NCBI GenBank assembly: GCA_043721855.1 | Contig: JAYSPY010000025.1 | Coordinates: 1 to 64,000 of the forward strand | Length of the DNA stretch: 64,000 nucleotides | From: JACMNW01 sp043721855 | GTDB lineage: Bacteria > Pseudomonadota > Alphaproteobacteria > Rhodobacterales > Rhodobacteraceae | Reading direction: 5' to 3' | In this document: in pieces, positions 32,890 to 41,789 of the stretch | How positions within the stretch are numbered: position 1 is the stretch's first letter | Layout: each line of letters opens with the position of its first letter | Translations under genes and position numbers: made by a program | The notes under the pieces: generated by a model | What the model saw: only the letters and a program-made list of their open reading frames with translations | What the model was told of the DNA's origin: nothing | Databases searched by the model: none

Positions 32890-32968
32890 GCCTCGGGCTA
32901 TGAAGGGCGTTGTCCTTTGACCTTTCGGCCCGACAGGCAACCCTTTGCAGGGACCACCAACACCAACG

Positions 32969-32993
32969 AAAAACCCCGGAGGCTTGCCCCGGG
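32969..32993 (-). terminator. terminator of the pstS gene
   Basis: On the minus strand CCCGG pairs with CCGGG over about a 9-base loop and is followed by TTTTT, 67 bases after the pstS stop codon. Confidence 0.6.
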
Positions 32994-33059
32994 ATTGGCG
33001 GCTTATACAGGGCAAACGGGGGGAGTCAACAGTGCAACCCACCCCGATCTTCCATTTGG

Positions 33060-34088
33060 TTACTTTGCCGCGAACCCTGCAACTTTAGATTGGGTTGCAG
33101 ACAGTTTAGGATCTGGCACCAGACCATAAGCTTCCAGCGGGCCACCAGCACCTGCTATTTGGCTAGACACGAAAAAAGTGACAAATTCAGCCAATCCAGG
33201 AATAACGCCCAGATGCTGCTTTTTCACATAAAGAAAAAGCGGGCGAGAGATTTTGTATTGACCCGACGCGACCGACTCGCGTGACGGTGTGACGCCTTTG
33301 AACGTTGCCGCTTGCAGGGTGCTACGGTTGTTTTCGTAAAATGACAGGCCAAAGATGCCGATACCCTGCTGGTCAGATTTCAAGCGTGCGAGGGTTTCGG
33401 TATAATCGCCATCAATTTCAACCACTCGTCCATCCGTGCGCAATGCAATACATGCGGCCTTGGTCTTTTCCTTGTCACCACCGGCGCGGCGCGCCAGCGT
33501 TTTATCGGCCTTGAAGGTTTTACACCCGTCTTCAATCACTTTGGTATCAAAGACCTCTCTCGTTCCGTGCTTTGTACCCGGAACGAATGCAAGGATTTCC
33601 TGCGCGGGCAGCGCGGCGTCCACATCTGACCACTTGGTGTACGGGTTCGCCACAATCTTGCCGTCGATAACGACCTCTGCGGCAATGGCGTTATACCACT
33701 GAGACGCCGTGAAATTGAACTTTGGTCCATTCACCGAAGACGCAAAGACGATGCCGTCATAGCCGATCCGCACTTCGCCAACGTCTGTCACGCCATTGGC
33801 TTTGCAGCGCGATAATTCTGATGATTTGATCTGGCGCGACGCGGTTGCAATATCGGCCGTATTTTCGCCGACACCGCCACAGAAAGACTTTATGCCAGCT
33901 CCGGTGCCGCCACCTTCAACAACAGGGTTTGGGAATTCAGTGTTTTCCCCGAAAGATTCCGCAACGATAACGGCATACGGTAAAACTGTAGATGACCCGG
34001 TTATTTGCAGTTGGTCGCGGGCACTTGCCACGGTGCCAAACATTGAGCTTGCCGCAGTTGCGACAGCGATGACACGAAAAAAAGACAT
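33060..34088 (-). CDS. pstS: phosphate ABC transporter substrate-binding protein
   Basis: This is a periplasmic phosphate-binding protein. A signal peptide (MSFFRVIAVATAASSMFGTVASA) is followed by the PstS hallmark DQLQITGSSTVLPYA and the phosphate-loop region PVVEGGGTGAGIKSFCGGVGENTADIATASR. The 342 residues fit. I chose ATG 34088 with GGAGCG about nine bases upstream. The permease and ATPase genes pstCAB are absent nearby; instead the upstream gene encodes a porin, with which it may form an outer-membrane-to-periplasm route for phosphate. A phosphate-starvation promoter box was not recognised. Confidence 0.9.
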   Translation of the reverse strand: MSFFRVIAVATAASSMFGTVASARDQLQITGSSTVLPYAVIVAESFGENTEFPNPVVEGGGTGAGIKSFCGGVGENTADIATASRQIKSSELSRCKANGVTDVGEVRIGYDGIVFASSVNGPKFNFTASQWYNAIAAEVVIDGKIVANPYTKWSDVDAALPAQEILAFVPGTKHGTREVFDTKVIEDGCKTFKADKTLARRAGGDKEKTKAACIALRTDGRVVEIDGDYTETLARLKSDQQGIGIFGLSFYENNRSTLQAATFKGVTPSRESVASGQYKISRPLFLYVKKQHLGVIPGLAEFVTFFVSSQIAGAGGPLEAYGLVPDPKLSATQSKVAGFAAK

Positions 34089-34240
34089 TGGACGCTCCAT
34101 GATGATAAAACCCCTACGGGGCAAAAAAATTCCGGCTGGGGCGATTGCAAGCCCCAAGCGATGTGAGTTTCAGACATTTGCAAAGGTGCCCCTCAACTTG
34201 ATTGCGCCCGCGAATAAAGCGTTCGGCATGTTGTGAGGTT

Positions 34241-34272
34241 GCTTGATTGCCCAGACACCCAGTCAATCAAGC
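34241..34272. promoter_or_regulatory. inverted repeat between porin and pstS genes
   Basis: GCTTGATTG (34241-34249) and CAATCAAGC (34264-34272) form a perfect 9-bp stem across 14 bases, just downstream of the porin stop codon. It may be a terminator without U-tract, an mRNA stabiliser or an operator for pstS. Confidence 0.45.
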
Positions 34273-34286
34273 ATTTGATGACTGCG

Positions 34287-35129
34287 TCAGAAGGACATTG
34301 TGACGCCAATGTTAACGAAGTCTTCAGCCTTGTCTTTTTTGGCGTAGCCCGCCTGCACAGCCAAGCCACTGCCGAAATCATGCGACAGGCCGAGGCCGGT
34401 CGTTTTGACATCTGCAAAGTCTTGTTTGTGGAACGCCGTCAGCATGTTCGTGCCAAAAATGTAAGTTCCATAAACCACATATTGATCTGCATCATCATCG
34501 CGCATGCCGTAGGCAACTTTGACTTCAACCTGACCGTTACCATACGATCCACTCAGCACGGATTGGCTGCGCACGCCGCTGTCTTCAAAGCCGGCAGCAA
34601 CCTTCCAGAATTCGGTTGTGTAAGAAACACCAACCGCAAAATCGTCTTTGCCAGTGGCAGTACCTGGGTTGCCAGCTGACAGGTTTACGGAAAGCGGACC
34701 TTTGGAATATGTGTAAAGAACATCAATCCCACCGCTGGTATCCCCCCCTGTCAAAAACGCAAATTCCTGCCTTTTGCCTGTTTCATCAAACCCAATTGCA
34801 GCAAACTGCGTGACAGCGGCCTGCACGGCACCTTCTGCATCTCCCATCGTCAGTTTGCCAAACTCTGGGCTTTCAACAAATGCGGTTCCTCGCGTGCCAG
34901 CGGCTGCGTTGACAGCATCTGCCACCCTGAATTGTGCCCCGAACTTCAGCCCGCTGTCGGTTTCGTTGGAAAGTGTAAATCGAACCCGCGCGCGGCTTGC
35001 GAAAGCAAGGGTCTTGCCGCCATCAATGGATGTAACACCCATCCGCGCATCACCCGACAAAGTAACGTCAGCCTGCACGGCACTGGCAGTGGCCGCAGCG
35101 ATGGCTGACGCAATTATTAGTTTTTTCAT
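34287..35129 (-). CDS. outer-membrane porin (Rhodobacter-type)
   Basis: This is a general-diffusion or specific porin of 280 residues. The signal peptide MKKLIIASAIAAATASAVQA is followed by DVTLSGDARMGVTS, the usual first strand of Rhodobacter porins. Alternating beta strands continue to the C-terminus (VNIGVTMSF) with the terminal phenylalanine required for outer-membrane insertion. It probably forms 16 strands per monomer and acts as a trimer. ATG 35129 has AGGGGA upstream. The promoter region upstream is very AT-rich (hand count 20% GC at 35231-35290). It is followed by pstS. Confidence 0.9.
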   Translation of the reverse strand: MKKLIIASAIAAATASAVQADVTLSGDARMGVTSIDGGKTLAFASRARVRFTLSNETDSGLKFGAQFRVADAVNAAAGTRGTAFVESPEFGKLTMGDAEGAVQAAVTQFAAIGFDETGKRQEFAFLTGGDTSGGIDVLYTYSKGPLSVNLSAGNPGTATGKDDFAVGVSYTTEFWKVAAGFEDSGVRSQSVLSGSYGNGQVEVKVAYGMRDDDADQYVVYGTYIFGTNMLTAFHKQDFADVKTTGLGLSHDFGSGLAVQAGYAKKDKAEDFVNIGVTMSF

Positions 35130-35685
35130 TTGGTTCCCCTCTGGTGCAAAGCAGTCTTGCCGGGGGCTTATACAAAGCTGGGCCTGTCGACTGATATGGA
35201 TGCCATTCCACCATACGCTAAAGCCAAGGAAATGTTGCGTAATAATCACTATTATCGTTAAATATCAATAATTTATGTAATTTTTGTAACGCTTTTATTG
35301 CGGAAACGCGACGGTGCTGTAACGGATTTAAATTCAGCCAGCAGTGATGCGTCCAGTCGATCACGATCGTCCGCATATCCAAGAATCAGCCTAAAATTAC
35401 AGGTTGTGTAACGACAACAATTTGTCGATTTAGGGTGCCGCCAGAAACAACTGCACGACAGATCTGGGATGCCTACGGCGGCGATCTGGTGCCGATTTCC
35501 AAGTCGCCGTTGATGAATTGTTGGCTCGCAGATGGTGGTGCGACAGTCGCGCTGCATATAGTGTCATCAGACGATGTATGGAGACGGTCCATTGCCCGCT
35601 GCGATTGTGAAATGGCAGTCGGCGACTGTGTTCTTGTTTCGCCCGTCTCGCAACCACCAGACAAGCTTACCGTCGCAAAGCTGCA
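35130..35685. other. intergenic region upstream of the porin gene
   Basis: This 556-base stretch between the Hint-domain gene and the porin gene has no convincing reading frame; a plus-strand frame at 35435-35758 shows no recognisable motif and overlaps the Hint gene. The part near 35231-35290 is markedly AT-rich and is the likely porin promoter, implying a long 5' leader or a regulated upstream site. I see no structured RNA family, but a small RNA here cannot be excluded. Confidence 0.5.
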
Positions 35686-36753
35686 TCACGCGGCACGATC
35701 ATGGCGCAAAATGGCGGCTTCCGGCGATGTCAGGTTGCGACGGGCGAACTCGCCGTAGGCAAAGGGGTCGTCGGCAAGGCCAGGCAAGATGGTCAGCAAC
35801 CCATCGCGCTGGCCCGGATCAACCATTTCCAATGCGGAATTTGACGGGTGGAAACTTTCCGTCTCCAGCCCGTTGGCCCAGACAATCTGATGGCGTTCCA
35901 TCAACACATGCACATAGGTCACTTCGCGCAGGGTGCGATCCACGCAGATCGTGCCATCATTCAGCAAATCCTCAGCGGCAACCAATACTTCATGCGCGTG
36001 AAACAGGCTTTGCGCAGCCGCCCCTTTCACCAACATCCGGTGCTGCGGCGACACCAGCAAATCCTCATCCGGGCGGTCGATGCCCAAAGCCCCACTGCGA
36101 AACCGGATCGGGCGCAGATGCGGCATCGCATAAAGACGCGCGCCGGTCATCCGGCGGTGGCCGGTCCACAGCACGGATTGCGCGCCATTGTCTTTGGTTT
36201 GAATTCTGTCGCCTGCGCGCAAATCCTCGATCCGCCTTGTGCCATCTGGCGTTACAATGCGGGTGCCGGGGGTAAAGCAAATCACCCCGCCGGGGCTGGA
36301 ACCGGCAGCCTCGGTCATGCGGTCCATTGACACCCGAACCACCCACAAATCACACATCGCAGGTGGCACGTCGCCCAGAAACATCACCAGCTGCACGCCG
36401 GTACCCTGCACCGGGATCAGCGTGGCGATGTAGCTGCGCCGGCCGTCGGTCACGACAAAGCTTTGATCGTTTTCCGAACGATCATCATGATCACACTTAA
36501 AGACACCACTTGGCGGCGCAATCGCAGCGCCAATCAACCGGCGCACCATTTTCGCGGCCCGGCGTCTTACATCTATTACCCCTTCGGACCCATCCAGTAT
36601 CAAAGCGCCTTGCGGTGCATCCACCCGAACCGCATCGCCCGTCCAGCGCCAGGATGCGCCAACGATCAATACGTCCAAGGGTGCTGCCTGCAACCCGTCA
36701 ACTTCTGTTTGTTCCCAAGAGATGACAAACGTGCCTTTAAAGCCCGCTCTCAT
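35686..36753 (-). CDS. Hint-domain (hedgehog/intein) protein
   Basis: This protein belongs to a Rhodobacterales group with a Hint_2 domain. The characteristic start ICFTPGTRIVTPDGTRRIEDLRAGDRIQTKDNG occurs near residues 157-190, with the splicing-type cysteine in front. VSPQHRMLVKGAAAQSLFHAHEVLVAAEDLLND and VTYVHVLMERHQIVWANGLETESFHP follow. The N-terminal part (1-155) shows no known domain. Hint domains cut or splice peptide bonds through the cysteine; whether it self-cleaves is unknown. The 355 residues are standard for this group. No signal peptide is evident. Confidence 0.85.
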   Translation of the reverse strand: MRAGFKGTFVISWEQTEVDGLQAAPLDVLIVGASWRWTGDAVRVDAPQGALILDGSEGVIDVRRRAAKMVRRLIGAAIAPPSGVFKCDHDDRSENDQSFVVTDGRRSYIATLIPVQGTGVQLVMFLGDVPPAMCDLWVVRVSMDRMTEAAGSSPGGVICFTPGTRIVTPDGTRRIEDLRAGDRIQTKDNGAQSVLWTGHRRMTGARLYAMPHLRPIRFRSGALGIDRPDEDLLVSPQHRMLVKGAAAQSLFHAHEVLVAAEDLLNDGTICVDRTLREVTYVHVLMERHQIVWANGLETESFHPSNSALEMVDPGQRDGLLTILPGLADDPFAYGEFARRNLTSPEAAILRHDRAA

Positions 36754-36928
36754 ACCTGTCTGCCCGCCCGTTTTTTCTTTTTCTGGACAAAGGTTAACAG
36801 GCGATTCGCAGGCGCGCTATGCCCAATGCGCAACACTGTGTGGGATTTACGCCGCATAAGGATAGGCAATAGCGCCACACCCACAACTATAGCGGGTAAT
36901 TTACTGCAATCCGGGGCGAAGTGCTACT

Positions 36929-39214
36929 TTACCCGCATTTTGAGAAGCCGCAATTTGCGCAGGTCATGCAGCCTTCGACCATGCGCATCTCATAGCTGCC
37001 ACAACTGTCGCAGCTTTTGCCGTGGCGGGCACCGATGGCCACGACATCGGCGCGTGGGTCGGCTTTCAGACCCATCCCTTCGCCTTCGATAAATCCTATC
37101 GCCACCAGATGCCGTTCAATCACGCCGCCGATGGCCGCAAGGATCGACGGGATATATTTGCCGTCAACCCAAGCGCCGCCGCGCGGATCGAACACGGCTT
37201 TCAGTTCTTCGACCACGAAAGACACATCGCCGCCGCGCCGGAATACCGCCGAAATCATCCGGGTCAGGGCGACGGTCCAGGCAAAATGTTCCATGTTTTT
37301 GGAATTGATGAACACTTCGAAAGGGCGGCGGTGACCAGCGATGATGATGTCATTGATTGTGATATAAAGCGCGTGTTCCGACCCCGGCCATTTGACCTTG
37401 TAGGTAGCCCCGTCCAGTGCTGCGGGGCGGTCCAGTGGTTCGGACAGATAAACCACCTCTGCGCCGTCTTCACTCGCCCTTGACTGCGCGGGGGCCTCGG
37501 ATGGTGTTTTATCCGATGTTTCCGAAACGCTTAGAACCGATCCGGTCACATCATTGGGCCGGTAGGTGGTGCAGCCTTTGCAACCCTGATCCCATGCCGC
37601 CATATACACCTGCGAAAAGTCATCAAAGCTGATGTCTTCGGGGCAGTTGATGGTTTTGGAAATGCTGCTATCCACCCATTTCTGCGCCGCCGCCTGCATA
37701 CGCACATGGTGCAGCGGTGGCAGGGTTTGGGCGTTCACGAAATAATCGGGCAAAGGTTTGTCGCCGTTCTTTTCGCGCCAAAGGCGGACGGCGTAATCGA
37801 CAACCTCTTCTTCGGTGCGGCTGCCGTCTTTTTGCAGAACCTTGCGGGTGTAGGCATAGGCAAACACCGGCTCGATGCCCGAAGACACATTGCCGGCATA
37901 CAGGCTTATGGTGCCCGTGGGCGCGATGGATGTCAGCAGCGCATTGCGGATGCCGTGGGTGCGGATGGCGTCGCGCACATCATCATCCATCTGCAGCATG
38001 GTGCCGGAGGCCAGATATTTATCGGCATCAAACAGCGGGAAGGCCCCTTTTTCCCGGGCAAGGTCTATTGAGGCCAGATAGGCGGATCGCGCTATAGCTT
38101 TCATCCAGACCTCTGTCTGCACGGCGGCAATTTCCGACCCATAGCGCAGGCCCAGCATCAACAATGCGTCAGCAAGGCCGGTCACGCCCAGCCCGATGCG
38201 ACGCTTTGCTTTCGCCTCGGCCGCCTGCTGCGGCAGCGGGAAACGGCTGGCATCAACCACGTTATCCATCATCCGCACGGCCAGACGGACCAGATCATCC
38301 ATGGCAGCAAGGCTCAGCTCGGCCTTGTCTTCAAAAGCGTCTGTTACCAGCGTGGCCATGTTGATCGAGCCAAGCAAGCACGCGCCGTAGGGGGGAAGCG
38401 GCTGTTCGCCGCAAGGGTTGGTAGCGGCAATGGTTTCGCAGTAACTCAGGTTGTTCATCGCGTTGATGCGGTCGATGAAAATCACGCCGGGTTCCGCGAA
38501 TTCGAATGTGGATTTCATGATCTTGTTCCACAGATCACGGGCGGGCAGGGTTTTGTAAACCGTGCCGTCGAACACCAATTCCCAAGGCCCATCGGCCTTG
38601 ACCGCCGCCATGAACGGATCGGTCACCAGCACCGAAAGGTTGAACATACGCAGGCGGGCGGGGTCGCGTTTCGCCTCGATAAACGCCTCAATATCGGGGT
38701 GATCGCAGCGCATGGTGGCCATCATCGCCCCCCGGCGCGATCCTGCCGACATGATGGTGCGGCACATCGCATCCCACACATCCATGAACGACAACGGGCC
38801 GGACGCATCGGCGGCGACGCCTTTAACCTCGGCCCCCTTGGGGCGGATGGTGGAGAAATCATAGCCGATGCCGCCGCCCTGCTGCATGGTCAGGGCGGCT
38901 TCTTTCAGCCCCTCGAAAATGCCGGCCATATTGTCTGGCACAGTGCCCATGACGAAACAATTGAACAAGGTGACAGAACGCCCCGTGCCAGCGCCCGCAG
39001 TGATGCGGCCTGCGGGCAGGAATTTGAATCCTTCCAGCGCCTTGTAAAACCGCGGCTCCCACAACGCAGGATCGGCTTCGGGCGCGGCCAGTGCCTTGGC
39101 GATGCGGTGCCAGCTGTCTTCAACCGTGCCGTCAATCGGCGAGCCACCCGCGTCCTTCAGGCGATACTTCATATCCCAGATGGTTTCCGCGATAGGGGCA
39201 GAGAATGCGGACAT
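36929..39214 (-). CDS. nrdJ: adenosylcobalamin-dependent ribonucleotide reductase (class II)
   Basis: This enzyme reduces ribonucleotides to deoxyribonucleotides with a radical made from adenosylcobalamin, with or without oxygen. The ten-stranded barrel core has SVTLFNCFVMGT, the glycine-rich MQQGGGIGYDFSTIRPKGAEV, the catalytic loop NPCGEQPLPPYGACLLGSINMA and APTGTISLYAGNVSSGIEPVF. The C-terminal TSCPD-like domain ends in a cysteine-rich zinc knuckle (CDSCGSYEMR, then CMTCANCGFSKCG). I chose ATG 39214 (761 aa); a longer start is unlikely. A B12 riboswitch was sought upstream and not recognised; a 9-bp hairpin lies in the leader. Confidence 0.95.
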   Translation of the reverse strand: MSAFSAPIAETIWDMKYRLKDAGGSPIDGTVEDSWHRIAKALAAPEADPALWEPRFYKALEGFKFLPAGRITAGAGTGRSVTLFNCFVMGTVPDNMAGIFEGLKEAALTMQQGGGIGYDFSTIRPKGAEVKGVAADASGPLSFMDVWDAMCRTIMSAGSRRGAMMATMRCDHPDIEAFIEAKRDPARLRMFNLSVLVTDPFMAAVKADGPWELVFDGTVYKTLPARDLWNKIMKSTFEFAEPGVIFIDRINAMNNLSYCETIAATNPCGEQPLPPYGACLLGSINMATLVTDAFEDKAELSLAAMDDLVRLAVRMMDNVVDASRFPLPQQAAEAKAKRRIGLGVTGLADALLMLGLRYGSEIAAVQTEVWMKAIARSAYLASIDLAREKGAFPLFDADKYLASGTMLQMDDDVRDAIRTHGIRNALLTSIAPTGTISLYAGNVSSGIEPVFAYAYTRKVLQKDGSRTEEEVVDYAVRLWREKNGDKPLPDYFVNAQTLPPLHHVRMQAAAQKWVDSSISKTINCPEDISFDDFSQVYMAAWDQGCKGCTTYRPNDVTGSVLSVSETSDKTPSEAPAQSRASEDGAEVVYLSEPLDRPAALDGATYKVKWPGSEHALYITINDIIIAGHRRPFEVFINSKNMEHFAWTVALTRMISAVFRRGGDVSFVVEELKAVFDPRGGAWVDGKYIPSILAAIGGVIERHLVAIGFIEGEGMGLKADPRADVVAIGARHGKSCDSCGSYEMRMVEGCMTCANCGFSKCG

Positions 39215-39238
39215 GGGGCCATCCTTTGGGTTGTGTGC

Positions 39239-39260
39239 ATCTTGGGCGAAAGCCCAAGAT
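39239..39260. promoter_or_regulatory. hairpin in the nrdJ leader
   Basis: ATCTTGGGC (39239-39247) and GCCCAAGAT (39252-39260) form a perfect 9-bp stem with a 4-base loop. It begins 24 bases upstream of the nrdJ start and is read on the minus strand with loop UUUC. Confidence 0.65.
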
Positions 39261-39360
39261 ATGCCCTTCACGGCGTCGGGTCAAAGTCTATTTTACCATC
39301 GCCATGCGTTGTCTTCGCCCACCTCCAAGCTATAATCTTGATTAACTGGGGGGGGGAATC

Positions 39361-39792
39361 GTGGCCGACTTCATCAATATCCTGAAGCTGTGTGTTGGTG
39401 CAGAGACGGTCGAGGATCTGACCGAATGGCAAGACAGCCACCGCGACCGCTGGCCCGCAGGAACGGCGCGCCATGTTACCCGTATGTGGCCAAAGCGTGA
39501 GGCTGAGGTCACCGACGGCGGTTCGCTTTACTGGGTGATCAAGGGCGTCGTTCTGGCACGCCAACGCATTTTGCGGCTGGAAGAGGTGATTGGTGCTGAC
39601 GGCATTCGTCGCTGCGGACTTGTGTTGGACGCAGAGGTGATCCGCACCGAACCCGCCCCTCGCCGCCCTTTTCAGGGCTGGCGCTACCTCGACCCACTGG
39701 AAAGCCCGCGCGATTTGCCCAAAGGGCGGTTGCTGGAGGATAAGTTGCCGCCAGACCTCGCGCGCGCTTTGGCGGATATCGGGCTGCGCTAA
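39361..39792 (+). CDS. DUF1489 family protein
   Basis: This conserved 143-residue alphaproteobacterial protein of unknown function starts with GTG at 39361, preceded by a run of eight G and GAATC that acts as a strong Shine-Dalgarno-like site. The family hallmark RHVTRMWPKR and the C-terminal YLDPLESPRDLPKG are present. It is divergent from nrdJ and overlaps the 3' end of hisG by four bases (convergent). No pathway link can be deduced. Confidence 0.83.
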   Translation: MADFINILKLCVGAETVEDLTEWQDSHRDRWPAGTARHVTRMWPKREAEVTDGGSLYWVIKGVVLARQRILRLEEVIGADGIRRCGLVLDAEVIRTEPAPRRPFQGWRYLDPLESPRDLPKGRLLEDKLPPDLARALADIGLR

Positions 39793-40493
39793 GGAAAATC
39801 AGCCAGCCCCAACCGTTGCGTCAGCTGGGCCAGAGTGGCCTTTGCAGCGGCGGTCCAGCCAGCGCCGCGCGCACCATAAAGCACCGCCTGACTTTGGTGG
39901 ATCAGCGACCCGCCGAGGATTTTCAGATGGTTATCCCGCAGGGTAGCCCCGCTGGAGGTGATGTCGGCAATCGCCTCGGCGGTCAGGTTTTTCACCGTGC
40001 CTTCAGTCGCCCCTTGGCTATCGACAAGCTGATAATCCGCCACACCCTGTGCCGTCAGAAAGTCGCGCACCAGACGGTGGTATTTGGTGGCGATGCGCAA
40101 ACGGAACCCGTGGGTGGCGCGAAACGCTGCCGAGGCGGCATCCAGATCATCAAGGCTATCGACATCAATCCACGCATTTGGCACGGCGATGATCAGATCG
40201 GCTTGGCCAAAGCCAAGAAGCGCCAGTTCAACCACGTGGTCCGCCCAATCGACCAGCCGGTCGCGCACAAGGTCAGACCCGGTGACGCCCAGATGGATGC
40301 GCCCCACGGCGAGTTCGCGGGGAATTTCGCCAGCCGACAGCAGCACCAGTTCAATGCCATCAACGCCGTCAACCGCGCCTGCATATTCGCGCGCAGCCCC
40401 GGTTTGGCGCATGGTTACGCCGCGAGCGTTGAACCAATCAAAGGTTTGCTCCATCAAACGGCCTTTGGACGGGACACCTATTTTCAGGCTCAT
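39789..40493 (-). CDS. hisG: ATP phosphoribosyltransferase, short form (HisG)
   Basis: This enzyme catalyses the first step of histidine synthesis, joining ATP and PRPP. At 234 residues it is the short form lacking the C-terminal regulatory domain, which needs HisZ as regulatory partner. The conserved KIGVPSKGRLMEQT start, GVTGSDLVRD, and the PRPP-binding SSGATLRDN are present. Its start overlaps the stop codon of hisZ (TAATG), so the partners are translated together in equal amounts. Feedback by histidine would act through HisZ. Confidence 0.95.
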   Translation of the reverse strand: MSLKIGVPSKGRLMEQTFDWFNARGVTMRQTGAAREYAGAVDGVDGIELVLLSAGEIPRELAVGRIHLGVTGSDLVRDRLVDWADHVVELALLGFGQADLIIAVPNAWIDVDSLDDLDAASAAFRATHGFRLRIATKYHRLVRDFLTAQGVADYQLVDSQGATEGTVKNLTAEAIADITSSGATLRDNHLKILGGSLIHQSQAVLYGARGAGWTAAAKATLAQLTQRLGLADFP

Positions 40494-41593
40494 TATATGC
40501 CGCCTTTCAGGGCCGCAACCATGCCGGGCCGGATCACGCCGCCAACAGCGGGAATATATCGCCCCTGCCCCAACACCGCCGTCAGCGCATCATAGCGCCC
40601 GCCAGAGGCGACGGGGGGCAGGCTTGGGTCGGCGGCATGGAATGAAAACACAAAGCCATCATAGTATTCCAGCGTGCTTTGGCCGTAACTGGCCGCAAAC
40701 GCCAACTGCGCCACATCGACCCCGCGTGCGGACAGGGCATCAAGGCGCAGTTCAAAGCGGTCAACCGCCGCAGTAATTGCGGGCATTGCGCGCGACAGGT
40801 CGCGCAGGTTTTGCAAGGCACGTTCCGCCGGGGCATCAAGGGCCAACAGAAGGTCCAGAACATCAACCTCGCTTGCGGAAATGGGGTCCGCTTGGGCATC
40901 TTGCACCAAGGCATGGGCGCGGGCGGTAATCTCTGCCTCCGACCGCAGGCCGATCAGCGGGCCAGCGGCAGCAAGCAGCGCTTCGGGTGACGCGGATTTT
41001 AGACGGGCAAGCAGGTCTTTGCGGCTTTGCGGTTGTTCCGTGCGGCCGGAAAACCGCGCCAGCAGGTCGCGAAACCGGTCTGGCCGCCAGACATGGCGCA
41101 GCAGGGCCGATTTGCGGCGATCCGTGGTGTTCAGCGCGCGCACGGCGGCCAGCAAGATGCCGATATCGCCGGTAGCCGGTGTCAGGTTCAAGGGGGCCAG
41201 CAGGGTTGAAAACAGCGCAAAAACCTCGGCATCGGCGGCTTCGGGGGATTTGCGATCAAATATTTCAAAACCGACTTGCAGGTATTCTGACGCGCGCAGC
41301 CCCGGGTGATCCTGCTTGCGAAACACCTCGCCCATGTAGGTGTAGCGGGCGGGGTCTGCACCGTGGGCCATGTGGGCTTGCACCACGGGCAAAGTGAAAT
41401 CCGGGCGCAGCATCATTTCTCCGCGCAGCGGGTCTTGGGTGACATATGCCCGCGCGCGGATATCTTCGCCGTAAAGGTCCAACAGCGCGCCTGCGGGCAG
41501 CAAAACGTCGGCGTCGACAGGGATTGCGCCAGCAGCCTGAAAGGCGGCGAACAGCGCCTCAGCCTCGGCCCGGATGGCGGTTTTCGGGGTCAT
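40493..41593 (-). CDS. hisZ: ATP phosphoribosyltransferase regulatory subunit HisZ
   Basis: HisZ is a catalytically dead paralogue of histidyl-tRNA synthetase that binds HisG and passes histidine feedback. It has the class II synthetase core (LRPDFTLPVVQAHMA motif 2-like region, YTYMGEVFRKQDHPG, and ASGGRYDALTAVLG) but lacks the anticodon-binding domain. The 366 residues match HisZ. ATG 41593 is best; a longer frame would read through the REP-like pair (41631-41734). It lies directly downstream of hisS, its evolutionary relative, on the same strand. Confidence 0.93.
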   Translation of the reverse strand: MTPKTAIRAEAEALFAAFQAAGAIPVDADVLLPAGALLDLYGEDIRARAYVTQDPLRGEMMLRPDFTLPVVQAHMAHGADPARYTYMGEVFRKQDHPGLRASEYLQVGFEIFDRKSPEAADAEVFALFSTLLAPLNLTPATGDIGILLAAVRALNTTDRRKSALLRHVWRPDRFRDLLARFSGRTEQPQSRKDLLARLKSASPEALLAAAGPLIGLRSEAEITARAHALVQDAQADPISASEVDVLDLLLALDAPAERALQNLRDLSRAMPAITAAVDRFELRLDALSARGVDVAQLAFAASYGQSTLEYYDGFVFSFHAADPSLPPVASGGRYDALTAVLGQGRYIPAVGGVIRPGMVAALKGGI

Positions 41594-41630
41594 GGCTGGG
41601 CAACTGCAGCGCTGGCGGGTGGCATTATCG

Positions 41631-41734
41631 CCCCCCTCCCCCGCTGTGGGGAGGGGACGGGGGTGGGGGGTGTCACAAGGCGCGCTTTTGGCGGATACCC
41701 CCCACCCTGACCCTCCCCACGGGGGGGAGGGGAG
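41631..41734. repeat. inverted pair of GGGGAGGG REP-like elements
   Basis: Unit one (41631-41670) pairs CCCTCCCC with GGGGAGGG and carries a GGGGGTGGGGGG tail. Unit two (41698-41734) is the same in reverse, separated by 27 bases. It lies between hisS and hisZ and recurs at 44791-44884, and once as a single unit at 60320-60356. Confidence 0.8.
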
Positions 41735-41789
41735 TGCCTTGCGGCCGAACAGCCGTGCGTTTGGCCAAGGGGGGAAGCGCCGACTTCGA

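Noticed and set aside
32824..33042. A 72-codon frame upstream of rpsD
   Set aside because: It reads through the CCGAAAA palindrome and the pstS terminator; its peptide resembles translations of dispersed repeats, not a protein family.
35435..35758. A 107-codon plus-strand frame between the porin and Hint genes
   Set aside because: It starts with GTG, lacks recognisable motifs and overlaps the end of the Hint-domain gene.
39215..39360. Adenosylcobalamin riboswitch ahead of nrdJ
   Set aside because: No B12-box-like sequence was recognised and the leader is too short for the usual aptamer of about 200 bases.
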